22,636 nt of DNA from a virus: positions 1 through 22,636 of the IMG/VR virus record IMGVR_UViG_3300047994_000330; one strand, given 5' to 3'. The position numbers were made by a program, and so were the translations under genes. Below are positions 12,874-20,835 of this stretch, in pieces (position 1 is the stretch's first letter; the number at the start of each line of letters is the position of its first letter). The notes under the pieces were generated by a model. The model had not been told where the DNA came from. It was given only the letters and a program-made list of their open reading frames with translations, and made no database searches.

Positions 12874-13457
12874 TGCCCAGGAAATCCTCGATCGACCAGC
12901 TGCCGGAAGAGATACGCGCGGCGATTGTGCGGCTGCGGGAGAAGGGCTGCACGATCGACCAGGTGCTGGCGCATCTCGCCGACCTCTACACGCAGGTGAC
13001 GATATCGCGCTCCGCTCTTGGGCGGCATGTGAAGGGGCTGGATCGGGCGGTTGAGCGCATGAAGCATTCCCGCGTACTGGCAGAGGCGCTGGCGCGGGAG
13101 ATGGGCGATGACCCCGGCACGAAGGCCGCGCGGGTGAATATCGAATTTCTGCACGGCGCCTTCATGGAGCTGTTCACGCGATGCGATGATGGGGATGACG
13201 GCGAGGAAGGCGGCGGCCTTAGCTCCGCCAACCTTGACCCTCAGCAACTGATGTTCCTGGCGAAAGGGCTTGATCACCTGGCGAGGGCGCAGAAGGCCAG
13301 CGTGGAGACGATTATCGCGGCGGAGAAGCGTGGTGAGGATAAGGCCAGGCGCGAGGCGGCGAAGGCCGTGGAAGAGGTGGCGAAGGCGAGCGGCGGCGGC
13401 CTGAAGCGCGAGACGGTCGATGCGATCTTGACGAAGATTTTCGGGGTGCAGGGGTGA
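12873..13457 (+). CDS. Mu gp27-like protein (DUF3486), probable small terminase
   Basis: A 194-residue protein opening with RKSSIDQLPEEIRAAIVRLREKGCTIDQVLAHL, the standard DUF3486 start, and an HTH-like region up to about residue 60 (SRSALGRHVKGLDRAVE). The rest is helical with an acidic linker (DDGDDGEEGGG, about 105-115). In Mu this gene precedes the large terminase and is thought to be the small subunit that recognises the packaging site. Linked by TGATG overlaps on both sides. Confidence 0.87.
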   Translation: MPRKSSIDQLPEEIRAAIVRLREKGCTIDQVLAHLADLYTQVTISRSALGRHVKGLDRAVERMKHSRVLAEALAREMGDDPGTKAARVNIEFLHGAFMELFTRCDDGDDGEEGGGLSSANLDPQQLMFLAKGLDHLARAQKASVETIIAAEKRGEDKARREAAKAVEEVAKASGGGLKRETVDAILTKIFGVQG

Positions 13458-13894
13458 TGCCGATACGCCCTGAAAATAAGGCACGTTACCCGGAAAACTG
13501 GCACGAGATTTCGCTCGCGATACGCGCGCGCGCCGGCAACCGGTGTGAGGATTGCGCGGTGCCCAACCATGAGCTGGGCGGCCGTGATAGCCGGGGGCGC
13601 TGGTACAAAGCTGCGCCGAAAGGCACGAATGGGCTGGGGCTCGATTGGCCTGTGCCTGGTGAGTCTTCCTGGTGTTACCGGGGTGAAGACTGGCAGCTGC
13701 TGCGCATCGTGCGGATCGTATTGACGGTGGCGCATCTCGACCACCAGCCGGAGAATTGCGCACCGGAGAATTTGAAGGCGTGGTGCCAGCGCTGCCATAA
13801 TATCTATGACGCGGCGATGCGGCGCGCCGGCATCCAGGCGCGCGAGCGCGAGCGTATGGCTTGCAGCGATTTGTTTGAAGGAGTGGCGACGTGA
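13457..13894 (+). CDS. HNH-endonuclease-like protein
   Basis: A 145-residue protein with zinc-ribbon cysteines (NRCEDC, about residues 31-34, and CQRCH near 113-117) and the HNH core TVAHLDHQPENCAPENLKAWCQRCH. The H/N/H residues fit a metal-dependent nuclease. HNH proteins next to terminase genes are common in phages and can assist cleavage at packaging, though this one is inserted between the gp27-like and gp28-like genes, which is not the Mu arrangement. ATG 13457 (TGATG overlap) was preferred to GTG 13454. Confidence 0.85.
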   Translation: MPIRPENKARYPENWHEISLAIRARAGNRCEDCAVPNHELGGRDSRGRWYKAAPKGTNGLGLDWPVPGESSWCYRGEDWQLLRIVRIVLTVAHLDHQPENCAPENLKAWCQRCHNIYDAAMRRAGIQARERERMACSDLFEGVAT

Positions 13895-14139
13895 GCGACG
13901 CGCCCAAGAGCATGTTGCATGCCGTGACGACGGAAGCGGACGAGTTGAAGAAATATATGGCCGCGCGGATGCGGGGCGGTGTGATGCCGCTCGTGTTGAT
14001 GCTGGCGATATCGGCCCAGCTGGGACGCTCCGTGGGCATATGCGCGGCTGACGGGTATCTGGAGGACATGCTCGAGCGCGTGATCTCGACGATACGGGCA
14101 AATGCCGTGCTGAGTTCCGAGGTGGCCGGGCATGGATGA
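13891..14139 (+). CDS. Hypothetical helical protein (82 aa)
   Basis: Starts at GTG in a GTGA overlap with the HNH gene. A central hydrophobic stretch (about 31-46, VMPLVLMLAISAQLG) is followed by helices (ADGYLEDMLERVISTIRANA). Not recognised. Many phage head operons carry such small proteins. Confidence 0.6.
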   Translation: MSDAPKSMLHAVTTEADELKKYMAARMRGGVMPLVLMLAISAQLGRSVGICAADGYLEDMLERVISTIRANAVLSSEVAGHG

Positions 14140-14323
14140 TCTGGCAGCGGCGCCGCCGGCGGCGAGCCCGGCGCAAATTGCTGAGGATGAGGGCTTTGAG
14201 GCGTTCGTCGCGGGGCTGCGCATCGAGGATAATCCCTATCTTGGCACCATGCTCGATGATCTGATGTCCGCATGGCTATGGGGCTGGCGCATGGCGGCGA
14301 GGTACGCAAGCCATGAGCACTGA
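14132..14323 (+). CDS. RMF/CrpP-like small protein (63 aa)
   Basis: The C-terminal part reads EGFEAFVAGLRIEDNPYL, followed about 15 residues later by SAWLWGW, matching the G-x-AF-x-x-G, NPY and W-x-x-GW pattern shared by ribosome modulation factor and CrpP-like phage proteins. RMF dimerises ribosomes in stationary phase. Whether phage copies act on ribosomes is unknown. It overlaps the previous gene by eight bases and the terminase by eleven. Confidence 0.6.
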   Translation: MDDLAAAPPAASPAQIAEDEGFEAFVAGLRIEDNPYLGTMLDDLMSAWLWGWRMAARYASHEH

Positions 14324-15893
14324 GCTTGTGACGCAACAGGACGCGATAGCGGCGTTCGTCGGCTTTCAGCAAGAGTTTGTGGCGGCGGTTTATGCGAATC
14401 CGGTTGTCGTCGTCGAGAAGAGCCGGCGCACGGGCTATTCATGGGTAGCGGCGCTGATCTCGGTTCTGATCGCGGCGGAAGAGACCGGCATGGACGTGTA
14501 CTACCAGGGCTACGAGAAGACGATGACGCGTGAGTTCATCGGCTATTGCGGAGACTGGGGGAAGTTGCTGCTGCCGGTGGCGCTCGATTTTGAAGAAAGC
14601 CTTTTCAAAAACGATGATAATCCGGACAAGGATATCTTGTCTTTCCGGGTTGCACTTGCCTCTGGATTTGAGATCAATGCGCTTTCAGGGGCAGCTCGTG
14701 GGTTTCGAGGCAAGCAGGGGCTCGCCATCATTGACGAGGCCGCCTACCACGACAATCTGCAAGAGGCGATCGACGCCGCGATGGCGTTCCTTATGTGGGG
14801 CGGCAAGGTCGTAATTATCTCCACCCATCTTGAAGACACCAATGACTTTAACACGCTCGTGAAAGATGTGCGTGCAGGCAAGCTACCGTACAAGCTGCTC
14901 CGCTGCACGCTAGATGATGCGATCAAGGATGGCCTGGTTAAACGCATCTTCATGAAGACGCGGCAGCCGTGGTCGCCCGAGGCCGAAGCGCAATGGCGTG
15001 CTGATTTGATCGCGCGGTACGGTGAGAAGGCCGACCGGGAGCTGTTCTGCGTTCCCGATTCCGGTGAGGGGGCCTATCTGCCCGCCGCATTGATTGAAGC
15101 GCGGATGCGCGAAGGGCTTCCGGTGCGCCGCCTGCAGAAGGAGGACGCCTTCAAACTCTGGGCAGAACATCTGCGCGTGGCGGAGATTGAGCACTGGTGT
15201 GAAGATGAGCTGAAGCCTCTGCTGGACAAGCTCGATAAGGATTGCCCGCATGTGTTCGGGCAGGATTTTGCGCGCAAACGGGACCTTTCTGTGTTCTGGC
15301 CGCTGGCGATCGGCAAGGACCTAGTCCTGCGCACACCGTTTTTGCTGGAAATGCGGAACATTCCCTACGAGGCGCAAAAGCAGATCGTGTTTTATATTGT
15401 CGACCGGCTGCCGCGATTCCGCGCCGGCAAGTTCGATGCCGGCGGGAATGGCGGATACCTCGCTGAGGTGGCGCAGCAACGGTATGGCGAGCGCATCGAG
15501 GCCGTGATGCTGAGCGAGCCCTGGTACCGGGAAAACATGCCGCGCTGGAAAGCGGCCTTCGAGGATGGCACCATTATCATTCCGAAGGATAGCGAAGTGC
15601 TCGATGATCACCGGTTGGTAAAACTGGTGCGCGGCGTGGGGCGCGTGCCAGATGAACGGACAGGCGAGAAAGACAAGAAGCGGCATGGCGATAGCGCCAT
15701 TGCGGGCGCGTTGGCGGTGGCGGCCTCGAAGGCCGAGCCCGAGGAATACGGGTATGAGGCCGTGCCGATGCGCCAGGCGCGCACCGGCTCCTACGGTTTT
15801 TTCGAGACGGCGGACGATGCCAACCGGGCGCAGGATGATGCGCAGCGCGATGGGCACGGCTTCATCCCCCGGCTGACGCGGAGGAGCTATTGA
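14313..15893 (+). CDS. Large terminase subunit (Mu gp28-like)
   Basis: A 526-residue packaging motor. The ATPase part has a deviant Walker A, EKSRRTGYS at 35-43, and Walker B LAIIDEA at 137-143, with a likely coupling motif STH at 170-172. The nuclease part has the RNase H-type acids D318 (GQDFARKRD), D375 (KFDAGGNGG) and D460 (KRHGDSAIAG). It translocates DNA into the prohead and cuts it by headful packaging that includes host flanks in Mu. It overlaps the neighbours on both sides. Confidence 0.95.
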   Translation: MSTELVTQQDAIAAFVGFQQEFVAAVYANPVVVVEKSRRTGYSWVAALISVLIAAEETGMDVYYQGYEKTMTREFIGYCGDWGKLLLPVALDFEESLFKNDDNPDKDILSFRVALASGFEINALSGAARGFRGKQGLAIIDEAAYHDNLQEAIDAAMAFLMWGGKVVIISTHLEDTNDFNTLVKDVRAGKLPYKLLRCTLDDAIKDGLVKRIFMKTRQPWSPEAEAQWRADLIARYGEKADRELFCVPDSGEGAYLPAALIEARMREGLPVRRLQKEDAFKLWAEHLRVAEIEHWCEDELKPLLDKLDKDCPHVFGQDFARKRDLSVFWPLAIGKDLVLRTPFLLEMRNIPYEAQKQIVFYIVDRLPRFRAGKFDAGGNGGYLAEVAQQRYGERIEAVMLSEPWYRENMPRWKAAFEDGTIIIPKDSEVLDDHRLVKLVRGVGRVPDERTGEKDKKRHGDSAIAGALAVAASKAEPEEYGYEAVPMRQARTGSYGFFETADDANRAQDDAQRDGHGFIPRLTRRSY

Positions 15894-16192
15894 TGGCCTA
15901 TGCCGTAGCCGAAATCGACAATGAGGAAGAGGCGCGCATCGCCAAGGTGATGGTGATCTGGCTTGAGCCGAGGGTTGCCGCCCTATGCCAGCTGCAGATG
16001 GAGACGATGGGCGAGACGGCGTTCGTTGACCGCGTGGCCAAGAAGCTGGCCGAGGGCACTGCGCCAGATGATGGCGAGGCAAGTTACGTGCGGAACCTGC
16101 TCTGGAAATACCGGCGCCGGCTGCCGCGCAACCTGGCGCCAAAACTGCCACCGCATGATCCGATTGTGAAAGAGATGGAGGGACGAATATGA
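15893..16192 (+). CDS. Hypothetical protein with YRRxxPxxLxP motif (99 aa)
   Basis: ATG 15893 in TGATG with the terminase stop, with GAGGAG at 15881-15886. The C-terminal part, YVRNLLWKYRRRLPRNLAPKLPP, resembles VRRLAYKYRRQMPAQLVPN in the protein at 16430, so the two are probably paralogues. Short phage proteins with such an ending are common between terminase and portal genes, with unknown function. Confidence 0.65.
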   Translation: MAYAVAEIDNEEEARIAKVMVIWLEPRVAALCQLQMETMGETAFVDRVAKKLAEGTAPDDGEASYVRNLLWKYRRRLPRNLAPKLPPHDPIVKEMEGRI

Positions 16193-16437
16193 CCGATGCT
16201 GAAAAGCTGTTGCGGCCCGATAATCTTGGCGTGCGGTTCTTCCTGTTCATGCGCAAGCAGGCCGAGATGGATGGCGAGGAGGATGTTCCCTCTGCGGAGG
16301 AAATGCTCGCCGAGATGAATGCCGAGACCGGCTTCGTGCGTGAGGAGATGCTTGAGTGCATCCAGGCGGCTGATGAATTCTTGCGCGGAATCATCGTCGA
16401 GCATGGCGGCACGGTGCGGGAGCAGCTGGATGGATAA
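16189..16437 (+). CDS. Hypothetical acidic protein (82 aa)
   Basis: ATGA overlap with the previous gene. An acidic, mostly helical protein (AEMDGEEDVPSAEEMLAEMNAETG). No recognised family, no membrane segment. It overlaps the next gene by eight bases. Confidence 0.6.
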   Translation: MTDAEKLLRPDNLGVRFFLFMRKQAEMDGEEDVPSAEEMLAEMNAETGFVREEMLECIQAADEFLRGIIVEHGGTVREQLDG

Positions 16438-16678
16438 TTTGGCGGCTCTCGCCGAGCTGGACCGGTTGCGGGAGCAGCTCCGGCATCTGCAGGCTTGCAC
16501 GATGATTCCGGGGTGCTGGGATAAAAGGTTCGTGGCCGACACTTTCCAAAAGGACCCCGCAAAGCTCACCGAAAACCAGCGCAACCAGGTGCGGCGGCTG
16601 GCGTATAAATACCGGCGGCAGATGCCGGCGCAGCTGGTGCCGAACCGCACGAACCTGCCAAGGGGAGTCGTCAAGTGA
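16430..16678 (+). CDS. Hypothetical protein, paralogue of the 15893 product (82 aa)
   Basis: ATG 16430 is used because the in-frame start at 16319 would lie deep inside the previous gene. A coiled N-terminus (LAELDRLREQLRHLQ) is followed by FVADTFQKDPAKLTENQRNQVRRLAYKYRRQMPAQLVPN. The tail matches the ending of the 15893 gene. Function unknown. Confidence 0.65.
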   Translation: MDNLAALAELDRLREQLRHLQACTMIPGCWDKRFVADTFQKDPAKLTENQRNQVRRLAYKYRRQMPAQLVPNRTNLPRGVVK

Positions 16679-16953
16679 CGGAGCCGCTGCGCCGTGTCGA
16701 AGGTGGAAAATGGGATTTGAACCGCGGCGAATTCAGCTACCAGCGCGCTGAAGACGGCACGGTGAAATGGGTTCACTTCTGGCCTGTTGATTGCCCTTGT
16801 CCGCTCGCGGTGCCCATTGCTCCTCTGCGCAATGGGAACAATGCGACATGGACGCTGCACGGAACTGAGGACGCTCCGACGCTCCAACCCTCGGTGAACG
16901 CGGTGGATATCTGGCACGGTTATCTGACGGACGGAGTTGCAAGGAAATGTTGA
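16675..16953 (+). CDS. DUF6527-like zinc-ribbon-type protein (92 aa)
   Basis: GTG 16675 within GTGA. The protein has a paired CPC segment (about 40-42), then WTLHGTEDAPTLQPSV and WHGYLTDG. This order (Cys motif, W-x-x-x-G, PTL-x-PS, H and LTDG) matches the DUF6527-type phage proteins. The expected CH before the LTDG motif is WH here, so metal binding may be altered. Function unknown. Confidence 0.55.
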   Translation: MTEPLRRVEGGKWDLNRGEFSYQRAEDGTVKWVHFWPVDCPCPLAVPIAPLRNGNNATWTLHGTEDAPTLQPSVNAVDIWHGYLTDGVARKC

Positions 16954-17165
16954 CGGACCTGCCGCTTGCCGAAATGAGCGACGAAGAGCTGCTGCAGGAG
17001 CAGGAGGCGGCGGTGCAGGCACGGGCGGCGGCGGAGTTCGTTGACGGGCTCGATGCGTGGCGCTCTGCCACCTATGCGGCTGACCACCGCCTGGACGCGG
17101 TGAAAGCGGAATTGCGGCGCCGGGACATGGAGCCCGAGCGCCTGAAGGAGTGCGGGGATGGCTGA
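16947..17165 (+). CDS. Hypothetical helical protein before portal (72 aa)
   Basis: A Glu/Ala-rich coiled coil (LLQEQEAAVQARAAAEFVDG, about 16-36) with a basic C-terminus (KAELRRRDMEPERLKE). It overlaps the previous gene by seven bases and the portal by eight. Not recognised. Confidence 0.6.
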   Translation: MLTDLPLAEMSDEELLQEQEAAVQARAAAEFVDGLDAWRSATYAADHRLDAVKAELRRRDMEPERLKECGDG

Positions 17166-18816
17166 GTACAAGCAGCTCTACGACCAGTTCAACAATCCGA
17201 TTCCGCGCGAGGAGATCGCATCGCTGAAGGAGGAGATTTCCGCGCCGAGCAGCATGTCGGCACGGCCGCCCTTCGTCGGGCATATCGGTTTCGATATCAC
17301 ACCCCAGCAGCTGGGCCAGATCATCCGCGGCGCCGATAGTGGGCAGACGCGGGAATGGTTTATTCTGGCAGAAGAAATCGAGGAGCTATTCGCGCATTAT
17401 TCGGCCGTGCTCTCGAAACGCCGGCGCCAGGTGAGCCTGCTGCCGATGACGGTGATTGCCGCCGAGAATGCGCCGGATGGTGAGCGGCACGCCGAATTCG
17501 TGCGGGAATGGCTGGCATCGGAAGTGCTCGAGGATGCGATGTTCGATATCACGGATGGCATCGGCAAGGGCTATGTGCCGTGCGAAATCATGTGGGACAG
17601 CCAGCCGGACGGGATGCGGCCCAAGGAGATCGCCTGGCGCAACCAGCGCGACTTTGAGGTGTCATGGCGCGATGGGCAGACGATCTGGCTGCGCTCGGAA
17701 AACGGATATGACGAGCTAGCCCGGCATAAATTCCTGCTACACCGTCACCCGTTCAAATCCGGTAATCCGGTGCGCAACGGGCTGACACGGGCGGTGGCGT
17801 GGCTGTGGATGTATTCCACCTACACGCTGAAAGATTGGGCGCTGTTCGTGCAGGGGTACGGACTGCCGACACGGCTGGGGAAATACGGGCCCGAATCCTC
17901 GTACCAGGACAGGCGCGTGCTGATGCGCGCCGTGCGCGATATCGCGGGCAGTCTGGCCGCCATCATTCCAAAATCGATGGATATGGAGCTGGTGGAAGCC
18001 AAGGGCGCGAATGACGGCTCCAGGCTGTTCGACGGGCGCGCAACCTGGTTGAACATGGAGGTGAGCAAGCTGGTGCTCGGCGGCGTTGCCGGTACCGATG
18101 CTGTGAAGGGCAGCCACGCCGTGGGCGAGGAGCACCGCAAGGCCGAAGATGATGTGGAGAAGTTCGATGCACGGCTGATCGCCAAGAGCATCAACCGCCA
18201 GATCATTCAACCGATGATCGCCTTCTCCTTCGGGCAGCAAAAGGGTTATCCGCGCATCCGGATCGGTGAGGATGAACAAGTCTCGCTTGCGGCGATGATC
18301 GCGGGCGTGGCCGACCTGGTGCCCGTAGGGCTGAAGGTGAAGGCGCAAGAGGTGCGTGATAGGCTGCAGCTGACGAAGCCCGAGGCCGGTGATGAGGTGC
18401 TCGAAGCGCCTGCGCCGGTGGCGGGGCCAGACGGGGCGCCGGCGGTGAAGCCGAATCCTCACCCGCTGATCAATCCAAATTCCGATTCGCATGCGCTTAT
18501 GACCGGGGCGTTGTTCGGGCGGCTGGTCGCCTCGCATAGCGCGCAGATGGGCGATGACGAGGTGAAGGCGACACTGGCAGCGCTCGACGCGCGGGTGGCG
18601 CGCGAGGCCGCCGGCGCGCTGGGCGGGATGAGTGCGGAGATCCACGCGGAATTTCTCGCGGCGCATGACATGACGGATCTCGCGCACCGGCTGACGAAGC
18701 TGAAGCTGGATGACGAGCAGTTCGCCGAGGCCATGGCGCGCGGCATGGCGCTGGCGAACCTGGCCGGCCAGGCGGCATTGATGGATGAGCTGAGGCCGCT
18801 CGGCCGGCAGGGCTGA
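17158..18816 (+). CDS. Portal protein (Mu gp29-like, DUF935)
   Basis: A 552-residue portal. Diagnostic stretches include HRHPFKSGNPVRNGLTRAVAW, LFVQGYGLPTRLGKYGP and LVLGGVAGTDAVKGSHAVGEEHRKAEDD. The family forms the dodecameric ring at one head vertex through which DNA enters and leaves and to which the tail joins. The C-terminal region (about 430-552) is Ala-rich and helical. It is two bases from the F gene, as in Mu. Confidence 0.95.
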   Translation: MAEYKQLYDQFNNPIPREEIASLKEEISAPSSMSARPPFVGHIGFDITPQQLGQIIRGADSGQTREWFILAEEIEELFAHYSAVLSKRRRQVSLLPMTVIAAENAPDGERHAEFVREWLASEVLEDAMFDITDGIGKGYVPCEIMWDSQPDGMRPKEIAWRNQRDFEVSWRDGQTIWLRSENGYDELARHKFLLHRHPFKSGNPVRNGLTRAVAWLWMYSTYTLKDWALFVQGYGLPTRLGKYGPESSYQDRRVLMRAVRDIAGSLAAIIPKSMDMELVEAKGANDGSRLFDGRATWLNMEVSKLVLGGVAGTDAVKGSHAVGEEHRKAEDDVEKFDARLIAKSINRQIIQPMIAFSFGQQKGYPRIRIGEDEQVSLAAMIAGVADLVPVGLKVKAQEVRDRLQLTKPEAGDEVLEAPAPVAGPDGAPAVKPNPHPLINPNSDSHALMTGALFGRLVASHSAQMGDDEVKATLAALDARVAREAAGALGGMSAEIHAEFLAAHDMTDLAHRLTKLKLDDEQFAEAMARGMALANLAGQAALMDELRPLGRQG

Positions 18817-18818
18817 CC

Positions 18819-20018
18819 ATGCCGACCACGACGCGCAGCGCGGTCAGCCTGCCGTTCACCGAGGCGGTGGATTTCTTCCGGCAGAAGGTGAACATCCCGA
18901 CCGAGTCCTGGCTGGATGTAATGAACGAGGCGCACAGCCACGGCTTTGCCGTAGCGGGTGCGGCCAACGAGGCGATGCTCGGCGACTTCCGCACGGCGGT
19001 GGACAAGGCGATTGCCGAGGGCACCGGCTTCAAGGAATTCCAAGGCGATTTTAATGCCATCGTGAAACGCTACGGCTGGCAGCATACGGGCACGCCAGGT
19101 TGGCGGGCGAAAATCATCTACGAGACGAATTTGAACACGGCCTTCGCGGCGGGGCGCTATGCGCAGCTCACCCAGCCTGACACGCTCGCGGCCTTTCCGT
19201 ACTGGCAATATAACCATACGTCCTGCGCGAACCCGCGGCTGCAGCATCTGGCGTGGGATGGGTTGATCCTGCCGGCGGATGATGCGTTCTGGTCGACCTG
19301 CTATCCGCCGAACGGATGGGGCTGCCGGTGCTTCGTGACGGCGGTATCGGCCGGCGGGTTGCGGCGGCTGGGGCGCACCGGGCCCAATGCCTCACCGGTG
19401 CTGCAGACGAAGGTATGGACCAACAAGAGGACGGGCGAGCTGCTGCACGTGCCGGTGGGTGTAGACCCCGGCTTTGCCTACAACCCCGGCAAGGCATGGA
19501 AGGAGGGCGCCAGGCTGCCCGTGCGTGCCCCTGACGTGAGGCCGGTGGGTGGTAAGCCGCCGGCGCTGGCCCGGCCCGGCAGCAGCGCCGTGGAGCCGCA
19601 TGTGCTGCATAAATTTATCGAGGCACCGGAAGGGGCGGCGCAGGTGGCGACGCTGCGGCCGCAGCTCGTGCAGCTGCTGGGCGCGAAAACGCCACGCGTG
19701 CTCATATCATCCCCCACCATGATCAAGCAGCTGGCCAAGCACCCCGAGCTGGCCCGCGAGATCTATCAGGAGATCGATGAGTTGCTGCGCGGGCATGAGA
19801 TCGTGCTGCAGGATGGCGATGGGCGATTGCGCATCATGGGCCGCGCCGCCGGCCGAGCTGCGACCGTGGTGATCAAGCGTACCGGTGATGGCGAGGAGGT
19901 GTTCGTGCTCAGCTTCCATTTTTTGAATGGGAAGACCGCGCGCGGGTTTTTGAAACGTGACCGCCGGCTGCTCGGCAATGCCGCGGCGTATCTGGCCTGG
20001 GTGGATGGGGCGCGGTGA
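18819..20018 (+). CDS. F: MuF head protein with nuclease-toxin-like C-terminus
   Basis: A 399-residue protein. Residues about 1-180 are the MuF/SPP1 gp7 head-morphogenesis domain, including YETNLNTAFAAGRYAQL (101-117) and FWSTCYPPNGWGCRCFV (158-172). A Pro-rich linker (about 232-255) leads to a separate C-terminal domain (about 293-370: RVLISSPTM, EIDELLRGHEIVLQDGDGRLRIM, ATVVIKRTGDGEEVFVLSFHF). The latter resembles the PBECR nuclease domains (Barnase/EndoU/ColicinE5/RelE-like) that often end MuF proteins. MuF is injected or packed with DNA in some phages, so this domain may act inside the recipient cell. The toxin assignment is by pattern and moderately sure. Confidence 0.9.
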   Translation: MPTTTRSAVSLPFTEAVDFFRQKVNIPTESWLDVMNEAHSHGFAVAGAANEAMLGDFRTAVDKAIAEGTGFKEFQGDFNAIVKRYGWQHTGTPGWRAKIIYETNLNTAFAAGRYAQLTQPDTLAAFPYWQYNHTSCANPRLQHLAWDGLILPADDAFWSTCYPPNGWGCRCFVTAVSAGGLRRLGRTGPNASPVLQTKVWTNKRTGELLHVPVGVDPGFAYNPGKAWKEGARLPVRAPDVRPVGGKPPALARPGSSAVEPHVLHKFIEAPEGAAQVATLRPQLVQLLGAKTPRVLISSPTMIKQLAKHPELAREIYQEIDELLRGHEIVLQDGDGRLRIMGRAAGRAATVVIKRTGDGEEVFVLSFHFLNGKTARGFLKRDRRLLGNAAAYLAWVDGAR

Positions 20019-20140
20019 TGGGGCCTGCCAGGAACCCCATAATTGACGCAGCTTTGACACCGGCCGTGGTGGGCAGAATTTCGCCATCTCGCACCGCGCC
20101 CTGCCGGCAATATAGAGACGATGGGGCGATACGGCAATGA
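20018..20140 (+). CDS. 40-residue small protein between F and G
   Basis: The frame opens in a TGATG overlap with the F stop and closes in an ATGA overlap with the G start, exactly filling the 118-base gap. The product is MGPARNPIIDAALTPAVVGR, then a basic tail (ISPSRTAPCRQYRDDGAIRQ). Such a perfect fit at both ends is unlikely by chance. Not recognised. An alternative reading is a spacer with an ATGGGG/CCCCAT hairpin (20018-20040). Confidence 0.55.
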   Translation: MGPARNPIIDAALTPAVVGRISPSRTAPCRQYRDDGAIRQ

Positions 20141-20631
20141 TGGAGATGACCTTCGACGATAGACCGGTCATCGATGCGCTGACGGCGTTGGAAGCCGTGG
20201 GGCGCGATGCGCTGCCGCTGATGACGGCGCTGGGCTCGGCGCTGGTGGATACGACCAGGCTGCGCTTTTCGACGAATATCGCCCCTGATGGCAGCCGGTG
20301 GAAGGGGTTGAACTTCGCCTATGAGGCGTTCCGCCGGTCTGGCCCGATACTTGTGCAAAACGGGGCACTGCGCGGCAGCGTGACATTCCGGCCCGGTACC
20401 AGTGAGGTGCTGATCGGCAGCACGATGATCTATGCCGGCGTGCATCAGGACGGCGCGACAATAAAACCGAAGCGGGCGAGCGCCCTTGTTTTCCACATGG
20501 GCCCCCGGTTGATTTTCGCGCGCCAGGTGGTGATTCCGGCGCGGCCGTATCTCGGTATATCGGCCTCTGACGAGGTGATGATCGGCGAGGAGACTGTGGC
20601 CTATCTCGGGCGCGTTCTGGACCTCGCATAG
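20137..20631 (+). CDS. G: Virion morphogenesis protein G (Mu gp31-like)
   Basis: A 164-residue member of the phage virion morphogenesis family (tail completion type). Typical stretches are RFSTNIAPDGSRWKGL, VQNGALRGSVTF, IYAGVHQDGATI and IPARPYLGIS. In Mu, G follows F and is needed to make functional virions. Start at 20137 in ATGA with the preceding small gene. The next 257 bases are non-coding. Confidence 0.9.
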   Translation: MMEMTFDDRPVIDALTALEAVGRDALPLMTALGSALVDTTRLRFSTNIAPDGSRWKGLNFAYEAFRRSGPILVQNGALRGSVTFRPGTSEVLIGSTMIYAGVHQDGATIKPKRASALVFHMGPRLIFARQVVIPARPYLGISASDEVMIGEETVAYLGRVLDLA

Positions 20632-20677
20632 GTGCATGTGCGCCCCTTAGGGTGGCCAGTGATTTTAAGATGGGCAT

Positions 20678-20696
20678 AAGACGTTTTAAGACGGGG
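20678..20696 (+). repeat. Right copy of the dispersed AAGACGTTTTAAGACGGGG repeat
   Basis: The sequence matches 297-314 with a single inserted A. It also contains an internal direct repeat, AAGACG-TTTT-AAGACG. It lies about 140 bases before the full late dyad. Confidence 0.6.
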
Positions 20697-20835
20697 TTGT
20701 GCGTCTTGCGCGCCCGCGCGCGGGCAATGAGGGCGGCGCTCCGGCGGCCGGGCTGTGTGCGCGGCTATTGGGGCTGGCGCAAAATGCCGGTGCCGCGCTA
20801 AGGTCGGGCATCTCCCGACATCGATGCGACGTATC

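Noticed and set aside
12726-14372. 548-residue leftward frame opposite gp26, gp27, HNH and terminase genes
   Set aside because: Long antisense frames are common in GC-rich DNA. The sense strand encodes several recognised, coupled genes here.
15321-17283. Two long leftward frames (about 400 residues each) opposite terminase, small genes and portal
   Set aside because: They are antisense to recognised genes and rich in Arg/Pro/His, as expected of shadows.
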